Source of the DNA: Nitrososphaeraceae archaeon
GTDB lineage: Archaea > Thermoproteota > Nitrososphaeria > Nitrososphaerales > Nitrososphaeraceae
Reading direction: 5' to 3'
NCBI GenBank assembly: GCA_025922735.1
Contig: JAICHI010000053.1
Span: 1 to 7,384, forward strand
DNA length: 7,384 bases
Shown one piece after another: positions 1 through 5,468 of this stretch. The translations under genes and the position numbers were made by a program. The notes under the pieces were generated by a model that was given only the letters and a program-made list of their open reading frames with translations, was not told where the DNA came from and made no database searches. How positions within the stretch are numbered: the stretch's first letter is position 1; every line of letters begins with the position of its first letter.

Positions 1-322
1 CAACTTTTGGCAAATTTTGTTTAGTAGTAACTGCATGAGTTATGTCATAGGCAGCAGTTAATGTGGCAGTTACTTTGTGCAATTTTGCTATAGCTTTTAT
101 TTTTCCGACATGTATGCCCGTATTGTATCCGCTTTTTAATTTTATGACAATGTATTCTTCACTAGCAGATTCATAGCGCGGCATCAACAGGCCAGTCATC
201 TCGCCATCCTCGGTAGCAATCTTGATGCTGTCGCCAACTGAAATGCTGTGCTTTGATAATAGCTTGAGGCCTGCTTCTTCTCTATATCCGCCACTATTGT
301 CATGCTTTGTCAATGCTTTCAA
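1..322 (-). CDS. gatD: Glu-tRNA(Gln) amidotransferase subunit D, N-terminal part (cut by window edge)
   Basis: GatD is the asparaginase-like subunit of the archaeal GatDE complex. It releases ammonia from glutamine so that GatE can convert Glu-tRNA(Gln) to Gln-tRNA(Gln) in the cytoplasm. The visible part is the small N-terminal beta-barrel domain: a GDSIKI strand, then GLLMPRYE, YIVIKLKSGYNTGI and finally LPKV, which in this family comes just before the STGGTIAS catalytic motif of the asparaginase domain. That domain lies beyond position 1. There is no ATG in frame; a TAG lies at 332-334. Two TTG codons are candidates, at 322 and 313. A TATA-like box at 333-342 is about 25 bases before 313, which favours a leaderless start there. 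It lies 33 bases after marC on the same strand. Family assignment is secure; the start is not. Confidence 0.88.
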   Translation of the reverse strand, partial: MKALTKHDNSGGYREEAGLKLLSKHSISVGDSIKIATEDGEMTGLLMPRYESASEEYIVIKLKSGYNTGIHVGKIKAIAKLHKVTATLTAAYDITHAVTTKQNLPKV

Positions 323-332
323 AGCCGATTGC

Positions 333-342
333 TAAATATATT
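333..342 (-). promoter_or_regulatory. TATA-like box for gatD
   Basis: The minus strand reads AATATATTTA here, centred about 25 bases upstream of the TTG at 313. This is the archaeal TATA-to-start-site distance, so gatD may be transcribed separately as a leaderless mRNA despite the short gap to marC. Confidence 0.45.
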
Positions 343-355
343 AACAAATCTTTTT

Positions 356-961
356 CTAGCTAAAGAGTGTCCGGGCTCCATCCACTATGAATTGTACTGC
401 AATAGCGGCAATGAGCACCGCAAAAACTCTAGTAACAATGATTGAGCCTCGCCTTCCAATCACTCTATAAATCCTATCGATGTACCTTAAGACGACATAG
501 GTGATACCTATCACTATCAGGATCGATAAAGCAGTCACGATCAGACCTGTCGTCTGAAACGAGATTATCACAGCTGTTATTGCGCCAGGGCCGGCAAGCA
601 GCGGAAATGCCAATGGGACAACACCCGATTCACCCTGCGTCCCTGCGCCGGCAAATCTCCACTCGCCGTGTGTAAGAAGCTCAATCGATACAATGAAAAG
701 CAGGATGCCGCCGGCAACCATGAAGCTGGAAATGGTGATGCTAAAGATGGATAGTATTTGCGTGCCGGCTACTGCAAATACAAAGAGCAAACCAGCTGCA
801 GTTATGATTGCAGTCTTGGCAACAGATGCCCTTTCTGTCCTTTCCATCTTCTGTGTAAGTGCGATAAACACTGGCACACTTCCAATTGGATCAATTACTA
901 CAAAGAGTGCAATTGTCGATCTGATAAGATCTGTAAGAAAAGTGGAAGAAATGTGATCCAC
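356..961 (-). CDS. MarC family integral membrane protein (UPF0056)
   Basis: A multi-pass membrane protein of the MarC/UPF0056 family. Its transport role is unproven; the E. coli namesake was once linked to multiple antibiotic resistance, which later work did not support. The 201-residue length is normal. About six hydrophobic segments are visible (roughly residues 11-33, 48-66, 75-97, 114-132, 138-158 and 178-197). The family signatures are DPIGSVPVF at 24-32 and PLAFPLLAGPGAIT at 116-129, one in each half, suggesting an internally duplicated fold. The start is GTG at 961; the same frame has TAA codons upstream and no earlier start. A TATA-like box at 981-991 lies about 25 bases before the GTG, so the message is probably leaderless. 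It sits between a hypothetical gene and gatD on the same strand with no obvious functional link to either. Confidence 0.88.
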   Translation of the reverse strand: MDHISSTFLTDLIRSTIALFVVIDPIGSVPVFIALTQKMERTERASVAKTAIITAAGLLFVFAVAGTQILSIFSITISSFMVAGGILLFIVSIELLTHGEWRFAGAGTQGESGVVPLAFPLLAGPGAITAVIISFQTTGLIVTALSILIVIGITYVVLRYIDRIYRVIGRRGSIIVTRVFAVLIAAIAVQFIVDGARTLFS

Positions 962-980
962 ATTATGTATTGGCGGCGAT

Positions 981-991
981 GTATATTATTA
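981..991 (-). promoter_or_regulatory. TATA-like box for the MarC-family gene
   Basis: The minus strand reads TAATAATATAC, centred about 25 bases before the GTG start at 961, in the 30-base gap after the previous gene. The spacing implies a leaderless transcript. Confidence 0.5.
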
Positions 992-1390
992 TTAGCTGTG
1001 CTCAGTTATTGCAATATTTCTTGATTCCAGTATCTTTAGGATCGCCTTTTCGATGTCATGCTCAGTGATGTAGCCAAAGTCCCATGCGTCGATAAAATGG
1101 AGAAAATCGCTTTCCAACAGCTTCGCTGTATTCTGAAACTCCGCCATCCTATCTAGTGTATCCGGCGACCTATAGCCTTTGGCTACCATGATGGGACAGC
1201 GGTGGTCTTTCTCAATTGGGATATACCAAGCATTCTTGGCAAACCGGTAATGGCCGTCAGATATCATAGTATACATACGCATCAGCTCCTCATTTGTTAG
1301 CTTTTGCAGGTCGATATACCACAGTTCGTTAACAAAGCTTGATGCTAGCCGTCCTCCTTCCTTGCTACTATTCTTACTGCCAAACAACAT
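992..1390 (-). CDS. Hypothetical protein, 132 residues
   Basis: I do not recognise a named family. The product is soluble: no signal peptide or membrane segment. After a polar N-terminus (1-15) comes a mixed helical region with many aromatics (ELWYIDLQKL, residues 22-31; GHYRFAKNAWYIPIEKDHRCP at 46-66). The C-terminal half looks helical (DTLDRMAEFQNTAKLLESDF, 77-96; EHDIEKAILKILESR, 110-124). A single cysteine (C65) makes a zinc site unlikely. It lies between nadM and marC on one strand (gaps 46 and 30 bases). The ATG at 1390 is the only good start; a TATA-like box at 1420-1430 predicts a leader of about nine bases. Codon use and fit with neighbours suggest a real gene, perhaps lineage-specific; function unknown. 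Confidence 0.75.
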   Translation of the reverse strand: MLFGSKNSSKEGGRLASSFVNELWYIDLQKLTNEELMRMYTMISDGHYRFAKNAWYIPIEKDHRCPIMVAKGYRSPDTLDRMAEFQNTAKLLESDFLHFIDAWDFGYITEHDIEKAILKILESRNIAITEHS

Positions 1391-1419
1391 CGGTGATGTT
1401 GTATGGTCAAACAGCTAGA

Positions 1420-1430
1420 AATATATTATT
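1420..1430 (-). promoter_or_regulatory. TATA-like box for the 132-residue hypothetical gene
   Basis: The minus strand reads AATAATATATT in the short gap after nadM. Initiation about 25 bases downstream would fall near 1399, nine bases before the ATG at 1390. Confidence 0.45.
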
Positions 1431-1436
1431 TTCTAC

Positions 1437-1976
1437 TTAGGTGATATGGCCCTGCATATCTCTCTGGGAAATTGCCCTAACTCTTTCAACACCCTTTATT
1501 TCCTTTATCACTTTTGAGACAGGCTTGGGAACAAGATCTTCCCAATTTTCTTCCGCAGCCATCCTCTTCCTTATCTCAGTAGCCCTCATCTCTTCGCGCC
1601 TGTAAAGAGGCGCTTCAATTGCCTTGATACCTTGCTCCCGAAACAGCATGAGTGTAAATAGGTCGTTTGCAAACACGACGTCGTATTTTGGTACGAGCAT
1701 GTTCACTTGATGGGTCCAAAGTGAGTGCACATCACTATCGGGGACTGGAATTATCAGTATGCGCCTGACATCTGCTTCACTATCAGCATCAAGTGATTCT
1801 TTTATCATCATGATCCTCTCACCCGCAGTGAATGGATTTTTCGGTTCGTGGCTCTTTTGTGCGCTTCCGACTACTATTACTAGCTGGTTGACCCTGCTTA
1901 GTGCAAATTTAGCAGCGGCAAGGTGCCCCTTATGAAAGGGCTGGAACCTGCCGATGAAAAGCCCGTTAGTAGTCAA
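1437..1976 (-). CDS. nadM: Nicotinamide-nucleotide adenylyltransferase (archaeal type)
   Basis: Catalyses NMN + ATP to NAD+ + pyrophosphate, the last shared step of NAD synthesis, in the cytoplasm. The 179 residues match the compact archaeal NMNAT family (about 165-190). The N-terminal nucleotidyltransferase motif GRFQPFHKGH is at 9-18, with the HxGH signature H15-K-G-H18. GSAQKSHEPKNPFTAGER at 37-54 is the family's adenine/NMN-binding region. W87 sits in the conserved PDSDVHSLW segment (79-87). RATEIRKRM at 131-139 corresponds to the C-terminal ISSTxxR-like ATP-phosphate motif. The start is TTG at 1976 and puts the catalytic motif at the usual distance from the N-terminus; no in-frame ATG lies before it. 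A TATA-like box about 28 bases upstream suggests a leaderless message. It is the first gene of the minus-strand block. Confidence 0.95.
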   Translation of the reverse strand: MTTNGLFIGRFQPFHKGHLAAAKFALSRVNQLVIVVGSAQKSHEPKNPFTAGERIMMIKESLDADSEADVRRILIIPVPDSDVHSLWTHQVNMLVPKYDVVFANDLFTLMLFREQGIKAIEAPLYRREEMRATEIRKRMAAEENWEDLVPKPVSKVIKEIKGVERVRAISQRDMQGHIT

Positions 1977-2000
1977 CAGCGATATGCTAGAGTCAGCACT

Positions 2001-2010
2001 ATTTTAAACA
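2001..2010. promoter_or_regulatory. Symmetric TATA-like box, possibly serving both directions
   Basis: The plus strand reads ATTTTAAACA, with the self-complementary core TTTAAA at 2003-2008. On the minus strand it lies about 28 bases before the nadM TTG. On the plus strand it would place initiation near 2030-2032, exactly where the inverted-repeat region begins. Bidirectional use is an inference from spacing. Confidence 0.4.
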
Positions 2011-2028
2011 TATTTTTGAGAAAGGTTC

Positions 2029-2202
2029 ATGGCCAGTTGAAAAGGTCATAGTAAGCATGTTTCAGATTGTTTCCATGCCTATCTTTGAAAGAAGGAAATA
2101 TGTGTAGTCGGGCCGATAGGCAAGAACAGTTGCCCCACATCAAAATAATCTGAAACAGTCACAACTATCCTGCAAGGGATGATACTGCGCAGTGGACCTG
2201 CG
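2029..2202 (+). other. Nested inverted repeats, candidate structured RNA
   Basis: This gap between nadM and the small basic protein gene has no convincing protein gene but several paired segments. An outer stem pairs TGTTTCAGATT (2058-2068) with AATCTGAAACA (2147-2157), 11 perfect base pairs. Nested inside, TGCCTATC (2076-2083) pairs with GATAGGCA (2115-2122). Flanking hairpins are ATGGCC/GGTCAT (2029-2034/2044-2049), ATCC/GGAT (2167-2170/2177-2180) and CGCAG/CTGCG (2188-2192/2198-2202). The first hairpin, and a one-pair extension of the outer stem (2069 with 2146), need G-U pairs that form only in plus-strand RNA, favouring that strand. I recognise no known RNA family. A minus-strand frame (2082-2229) stays open but has no good start codon. 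Confidence 0.3.
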
Positions 2203-2267
2203 GCTACTAAAAAATTTAAATAGTTAAAATGAATTTACGCTTTCACTATTTTCTTCCTTTGACTATC

Positions 2268-2275
2268 TTTTTTTT
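2268..2275 (+). terminator. T8 run, candidate terminator for a plus-strand transcript
   Basis: Eight consecutive T residues on the plus strand, at the stop codon of the converging minus-strand gene. T-rich tracts on the coding strand end archaeal transcripts, so this could end an RNA from the 2029-2202 region. A shorter A6 run at 2209-2214 (T6 on the minus strand) could end the opposing gene. Confidence 0.35.
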
Positions 2276-2456
2276 ATGTTGTAGTTCCTGTGGTCATTGC
2301 ATCAGATCCTGTAGCACTGGTGGATGCTTCTCTTTTGCCGACCCGCTTTCTTCTAGTTGTCGCTGATGCGCGACCACCTTTTTTACCTCCTTTTCTTCCA
2401 GCTGCAGCTTTCTTTGACTTTGTTTTTGCTGCACTCTTTGATTTTGCTCTTGCCAT
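2274..2456 (-). CDS. Small, very basic protein (60 residues), putative nucleic-acid-binding
   Basis: A low-complexity protein in two parts. Residues 1-42 are rich in lysine, arginine, alanine and glycine and hold all 18 basic residues (11 K, 7 R, 30% of the chain), with clusters KSKK, RKGGKKGGR and RRKR. Residues 43-60 form an uncharged Ser/Thr tail ending in three threonines, with only one Glu and one Asp. There is no membrane segment or cysteine. The composition resembles histone-H1-like or other chromatin/RNA-binding tails, so DNA or RNA binding is an inference from charge. GRKGGKKGGRAS also loosely recalls KGG stress-protein repeats. The ATG at 2456 is preferred over an in-frame GTG at 2483 because a TATA-like box at 2486-2494 would start transcription near 2464. 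The gene stands alone between non-coding stretches. Confidence 0.65.
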   Translation of the reverse strand: MARAKSKSAAKTKSKKAAAGRKGGKKGGRASATTRRKRVGKREASTSATGSDAMTTGTTT

Positions 2457-2485
2457 ATCGTTGCTGTCTTTTAGAGCTTGCACTA

Positions 2486-2494
2486 CTTTATTAG
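2486..2494 (-). promoter_or_regulatory. TATA-like box for the small basic protein gene
   Basis: The minus strand reads CTAATAAAG, centred about 34 bases before the ATG at 2456. It predicts a leader of about eight bases and argues against the upstream GTG at 2483 as start. Confidence 0.4.
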
Positions 2495-2542
2495 ATCATA
2501 TGATGGAATGTACTTGATTGTCTATTTATATCTTAATTATAG

Positions 2543-2556
2543 ATGATACTTATCAT
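2543..2556. repeat. Perfect short palindrome
   Basis: ATGATA and TATCAT are perfect inverted arms of six bases around a two-base centre. It lies about 50 bases upstream of the TATA-like box of the small basic protein gene and could be a regulator site, but so short a palindrome in AT-rich DNA may be chance. Confidence 0.25.
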
Positions 2557-2582
2557 ACATTATTAACAACGATTGTATTGAT

Positions 2583-2855
2583 TTAAACAGTATCTGGAGC
2601 CTTACTGTCTGCAGTTCCATATGGGGACACAGCTTTATCAAAGCATAGGAGTGTGTCAACCTGCATCTTGAGAAAACATCCCTTTCTGTATAAGATCTAA
2701 AATAAATGATTGACTGTCACAACGGTCTAGACATCTATGGGAGTAATTGAAAAATGAAAATTTAATTCTGCAAGCTTACTATAGCTGTCTACAATGACAT
2801 CTGCCTTATCTTGTGCACCAAGAATTGTCTTTGTGATGTAGGTCTGCGTATGTTT
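2583..2855 (-). pseudogene. Possible decayed coding region in the intergenic gap
   Basis: The gap 2457-2927 has no intact gene. One minus-strand frame reads protein-like from 2855 (KHTQTYITKTILGAQDKADV, then a second polar stretch) to a stop at 2727-2729. After a second stop in the same frame, another protein-like stretch of about 34 codons (including MQVDTLLCFDKAVSPYGTAD) ends at TAA 2583-2585. There is no start codon for the first segment, and the two segments share a frame. This fits an old gene with in-frame stops, but similar open stretches can arise by chance. No family recognised; low confidence. Confidence 0.2.
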
Positions 2856-2927
2856 TTATTAATTGTCATCTTTTTCGTTACTCCTGTCAATTTACGTAAG
2901 GAACTTAATTGTATGCCACCATTGACT

Positions 2928-4451
2928 TTATTGACTTGTGACATCTCTTGTTATTCTTTCGACGAGTGTTTGAGCTAGGGTAGGAGCCCCTGTATCATCA
3001 GTAGTTTCTTCTATTTCTGCCTCATCAGTGTCGCCGTCAGCCTCATCATCGTCAGTATCTAGGTCCTCCGGAACTATCCTATATATCGAGCCGCCGTCGT
3101 CCTGGAAGGTTAACACATAAAGGTATCCGTCAGGTCCGACTTTGACGTCTGTGATGCCTCCAAATCCTGTTCCAAATAGTATCTCACCGACTTCGTCTCC
3201 AGGATCCAATGCTCTATCCGCCAAGCCTCCTCCCAGAACAAGTTGTGTTCTGTTTTCATTTAAGTCAAAATGATATAGATTACCATTGTTATAATCGCCT
3301 ACAAATAAATCGTTTTGGTATGCCGCACCTAGCCCAGTTGAATTGAGGAAATCGAGCCCTGTTGGAGCAACGGTTTGTTGCCAAGTGAATTCCGGATCAC
3401 TATACCTGCCCCTGCCGTCAAAATCTACCAAGTCATCTTCTATATTTAGATCACCTGCACGTCCAGCCAATCCAGATACATCTCTCCATCCGCTGTTAAA
3501 GCCAGGTTCGACGAGGTTGAGTTCATCATATTGATCTGGACCATTTTCTGTATCCCATAGGTTGCCAGTTACAGGGTCAAATTCCATGCCAAAGCTCTGT
3601 CTTATGCCGTACCCATAGTATAGATTCAGAGGGATTTCCTCACTAATGACACCTTGAATATCTGCTACTCTGCCTTCTTGCGTTATTCTAAATACTCCAC
3701 TAGTGCCATCCGGTTCTGGAGCATCTTCAAAGTTTTGAGCCTGTGTTTCATGGTGGTCCACAGTACCAATTACCACGTAGACATTGTTGTCTGGACCAAC
3801 GGTAACTGGTCCCCCATGATAGCGAGGACCTGGTGTAGCTGGAAGGTCTAATAGCAATGTTCCATTTGATAATTGCACTTGAGCCTCATCATCATCATCA
3901 TCTCCGATAGCCTGTACTATGTTGTATTTGTAAAGGCGGGTGCCGCTAGGTGGAATTCCTGCACTCCAATCATCACCATCTTCACCTCCGCCTGATTCTG
4001 TGAAGTACAGGAAAACATACTGTTCATTATTAGCTGTACCATTCGTGTTGGAGATGTCAATTCCTAACAAACCTCTTTCGTCATTGTTTGCAACTTGAAC
4101 ATCAATTACAGGATCATCCTGCATTTCGCCGTCAATAATTCTCTGCACTCTGCCAGAATCTTTTTCAGTGACCAAGATATCATTCTCCCCTAAAAAGGCC
4201 ATTGAAGTAGGAAGTTCTAGACCGTCAAAGACCTCTTCTACTCGAAGATTAGGATCATTTACGTCAGGTGATGGAGGAGGTCGATTGTGCAAAATATGCT
4301 CTCGCAGTTCCTGTGCTGAGGCTCCCCTTAGAAGGGCTGTAGGGTCAATAAAAGTGAGAGCCTGTGATGATACTAAAAGTAGGCCTGAGAGCAGTAGTGT
4401 AAGCGAGATCGTAATACTCTTTGGTAAAGACTTTATTCCCACTACAAACAA
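2928..4451 (-). CDS. Secreted PQQ-dependent sugar dehydrogenase family protein (glucose/sorbosone dehydrogenase type)
   Basis: A beta-propeller protein of the soluble glucose/sorbosone dehydrogenase family, which oxidises sugars or related alcohols with PQQ, probably outside the membrane. The N-terminus has a signal peptide (K7 and K11, hydrophobic 13-28, SSQA near 28-31). The domain runs from about 68 to 462. Expected motifs are present: LPTSMAFL (80-87), RGLLGI (126-131), YHGGP with H212 matching the family's catalytic His, GIRQSFGM with R284 (282-289), and ENGPDQYDELN (302-312). The residue after R284 is Gln where Asn is usual. Acidic inserts (153-161, 184-189) and a D/E-rich tail (462-486) stand out. 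The start is TTG 4451 or, fitting the TATA-like box better, GTG 4442; both keep the signal peptide. The substrate cannot be told. It is a lone gene. Confidence 0.87.
   Translation of the reverse strand: MFVVGIKSLPKSITISLTLLLSGLLLVSSQALTFIDPTALLRGASAQELREHILHNRPPPSPDVNDPNLRVEEVFDGLELPTSMAFLGENDILVTEKDSGRVQRIIDGEMQDDPVIDVQVANNDERGLLGIDISNTNGTANNEQYVFLYFTESGGGEDGDDWSAGIPPSGTRLYKYNIVQAIGDDDDDEAQVQLSNGTLLLDLPATPGPRYHGGPVTVGPDNNVYVVIGTVDHHETQAQNFEDAPEPDGTSGVFRITQEGRVADIQGVISEEIPLNLYYGYGIRQSFGMEFDPVTGNLWDTENGPDQYDELNLVEPGFNSGWRDVSGLAGRAGDLNIEDDLVDFDGRGRYSDPEFTWQQTVAPTGLDFLNSTGLGAAYQNDLFVGDYNNGNLYHFDLNENRTQLVLGGGLADRALDPGDEVGEILFGTGFGGITDVKVGPDGYLYVLTFQDDGGSIYRIVPEDLDTDDDEADGDTDEAEIEETTDDTGAPTLAQTLVERITRDVTSQ
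3886..3902. repeat. (TCA)n trinucleotide run inside the dehydrogenase gene
   Basis: Five to six TCA units on the plus strand encode a run of five aspartates (residues 184-188) on the minus strand. It lies in a surface-loop insert, not in a catalytic motif. Such runs can vary in length between strains. Confidence 0.7.
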
Positions 4452-4465
4452 TCCATGTATACTAG

Positions 4466-4476
4466 CTTATTAACAA
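4466..4476 (-). promoter_or_regulatory. TATA-like box for the dehydrogenase gene
   Basis: The minus strand reads TTGTTAATAAG. Its centre lies about 28 bases before the GTG at 4442 and only about 20 before the TTG at 4451, so a leaderless GTG start is slightly favoured. Confidence 0.4.
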
Positions 4477-4762
4477 TTAGGATTTCCCCCTCTGGTAAAA
4501 TTGACCTAATGTGCACTATGAAAAGTAACTACTAATTTTTTTGGGACACAGCTTGATTCCAAACTTAGCATACGAAGAGGGTCGGATACGCTAGATTCTC
4601 TTATGAAGAGTTATAGAAAAAATTTATTGTGATGTCTCTATATTAAAGGAATGATGCAAAAATTCTTTTTTTATCTACCATGCTAAAAAGAAACTGCATT
4701 ATCAAGGTAAAATGATGATCTCTCTAAATTAGTGATATAGACTAAATAAAGATCTATGCATT

Positions 4763-4855
4763 ATGATCTCCAAAGTAATCATGCAACTTAAGAAAAATTT
4801 GCTCATGAGGCTACTTCAAGCCCTAGATGTATATGAACTAGCAATGAAATATTAG
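4763..4855 (+). CDS. Candidate micro-ORF, 30 residues
   Basis: An ATG-started frame encodes MISKVIMQLKKNLLMRLLQA followed by a ten-residue end, a pattern that would form an amphipathic basic helix. A TATA-like GATATA at 4734-4739 lies about 26 bases before the ATG, the leaderless spacing seen elsewhere in the window. It overlaps the opposite-strand candidate at 4803-4976, so at most one is likely to be real. Supported only by spacing and composition; could well be chance. Confidence 0.18.
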   Translation: MISKVIMQLKKNLLMRLLQALDVYELAMKY

Positions 4856-4976
4856 AACCGAATATGATTCTTGTGTCTACAAAGCCAGCCAACCAGCCAA
4901 TTACTGTTGGTTGCTCTAGTTTATAAGAAAAGGCCATGAAATAAGCAACATTCCTGGTGGTTAAGTTCCAAATCAT
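4803..4976 (-). CDS. Candidate small ORF, 57 residues
   Basis: An ATG-started frame of 57 codons in an otherwise empty AT-rich gap. A stop codon lies two codons before the ATG, so this is the full length. The product is fairly hydrophobic, with IGWLAGFVDTRIIFG at residues 26-40. WLAGFVD looks like the first half of a LAGLIDADG homing-endonuclease motif, but Arg replaces the second acidic residue and the rest of such a domain is missing. A TATA-like GAATAATAAC at 5003-5012 would start transcription about five bases before the ATG. It may be a small gene, a remnant of an endonuclease, or chance. Confidence 0.27.
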   Translation of the reverse strand: MIWNLTTRNVAYFMAFSYKLEQPTVIGWLAGFVDTRIIFGSNISLLVHIHLGLEVAS

Positions 4977-5167
4977 CAGCTAGCTACATTGTTGCAATAG
5001 CTGTTATTATTCAACTAGAAATTGCAGTATATACTCAGTTCTAGAAGTTGGATACGAGTAGTACACACTTGTGCAGTTGTGTCCTTCTAAATTATTGTTC
5101 CTTGATAGCTGTCTAATACTGGGCAGGGCTTACACAAACTAAACAAAAGAAGATAAATCAAACAAAT

Positions 5168-5177
5168 TTTAATATAT
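5168..5177 (+). promoter_or_regulatory. TATA-like box for the LSm-L37e transcript
   Basis: TTTAATATAT, centred about 52 bases before the LSm ATG. Initiation about 26 bases downstream, near 5199, would give a leader of about 26 bases containing part of the palindrome at 5191-5205. A weaker TATA-like sequence at 5180-5187 would start nearer 5209. Confidence 0.45.
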
Positions 5178-5190
5178 GCCTATATCATGC

Positions 5191-5205
5191 TCTACCCTCG
5201 GTAGA
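5191..5205. repeat. Palindrome between TATA box and LSm start
   Basis: TCTACC and GGTAGA form perfect six-base arms around CTC. It lies right at the predicted transcription start, a position where a bound protein could block initiation; alternatively it is a small hairpin in the leader. No regulator is identified. Confidence 0.4.
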
Positions 5206-5224
5206 ATACTAATTGTCCGTAGAT

Positions 5225-5443
5225 ATGGCAGTGAAAGTTCTTGATGAGAGTCTTGGAAAAGTTGTCCTTATCAAGCTTAAGGGTGGCAAAGTCATCAGAG
5301 GAAACCTTCACGGTTTCGATCAGCATATGAACCTGTTGCTTGAGGATTCAGTAGAAATTCTGGAAGAAGGCAAGTCTAACGAGCTGGGCACTATCGTTGT
5401 CAGAGGAGACAATGTGGTCATTATCTCACCACCACCAAAGTAA
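5225..5443 (+). CDS. Sm-like archaeal protein (LSm)
   Basis: An Sm-fold RNA-binding protein that in archaea forms heptameric rings binding U-rich RNA, and is linked to RNA processing. The 72 residues contain a complete Sm domain: Sm1 at about 11-42 ([20 protein letters not shown], then [11 protein letters not shown]) and Sm2 at about 55-69 ([15 protein letters not shown]). The RNA-contacting residues expected in the loops are present: H34 and N36 in DQHMN, and R60-G61-D62 in Sm2. The ATG at 5225 gives the normal archaeal N-terminus ([12 protein letters not shown]); an in-frame TTG at 5213 is less likely. It lies 25 bases before the L37e gene, and this LSm-L37e pairing is widely conserved in archaea. 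Confidence 0.95.
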   Translation: MAVKVLDESLGKVVLIKLKGGKVIRGNLHGFDQHMNLLLEDSVEILEEGKSNELGTIVVRGDNVVIISPPPK

Positions 5444-5468
5444 TCTATAAGGAGAAGCTGAGTGAGAA

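Larger units (their letters stand above)
4452..5212. other. Long AT-rich intergenic region
   Basis: About 760 bases between the divergently oriented dehydrogenase and LSm genes. It holds no ORF of 60 codons or more and no recognisable tRNA, C/D-box or repeat array. Features are two very small overlapping candidate ORFs (4763-4855 plus, 4803-4976 minus), a CC/GG-rich patch at 4885-4912 with AGCCAGCCAACCAGCCAA that can partly fold on itself, and the LSm promoter at its right end. For two divergent promoters alone it is much longer than the other gaps here. Confidence 0.6.

Noticed and set aside
302..304. ATG at 304 as gatD start
   Set aside because: It is out of frame with the GatD protein sequence.
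2082..2229. Minus-strand open frame through the inverted-repeat region
   Set aside because: About 49 codons without a usable start codon near its beginning; an open frame of this length is common by chance in AT-rich DNA.
2457..2483. Longer start (GTG 2483) for the small basic protein
   Set aside because: It lies only about seven bases from the TATA-like box, too close for a start; ATG 2456 has the right distance.
2290..2517. Plus-strand 75-codon frame opposite the small basic protein
   Set aside because: It is the mirror of the Lys/Ala-rich minus-strand gene and has no promoter of its own; its Ala/Phe/Leu-rich content follows from the opposite strand.
4168..4473. Plus-strand frame of 101 codons opposite the dehydrogenase signal region
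   Set aside because: Antisense shadow of a well-supported gene; no family resemblance.
2624..4554. Direct repeat GGGACACAGCTT at 2624-2635 and 4543-4554
   Set aside because: One 12-base match is expected by chance in a window this size, and the flanks do not match.
4930..4985. Possible tRNA near GTTCCAAATC
   Set aside because: The T-loop consensus is broken and no matching acceptor, D or anticodon stems are found around it.
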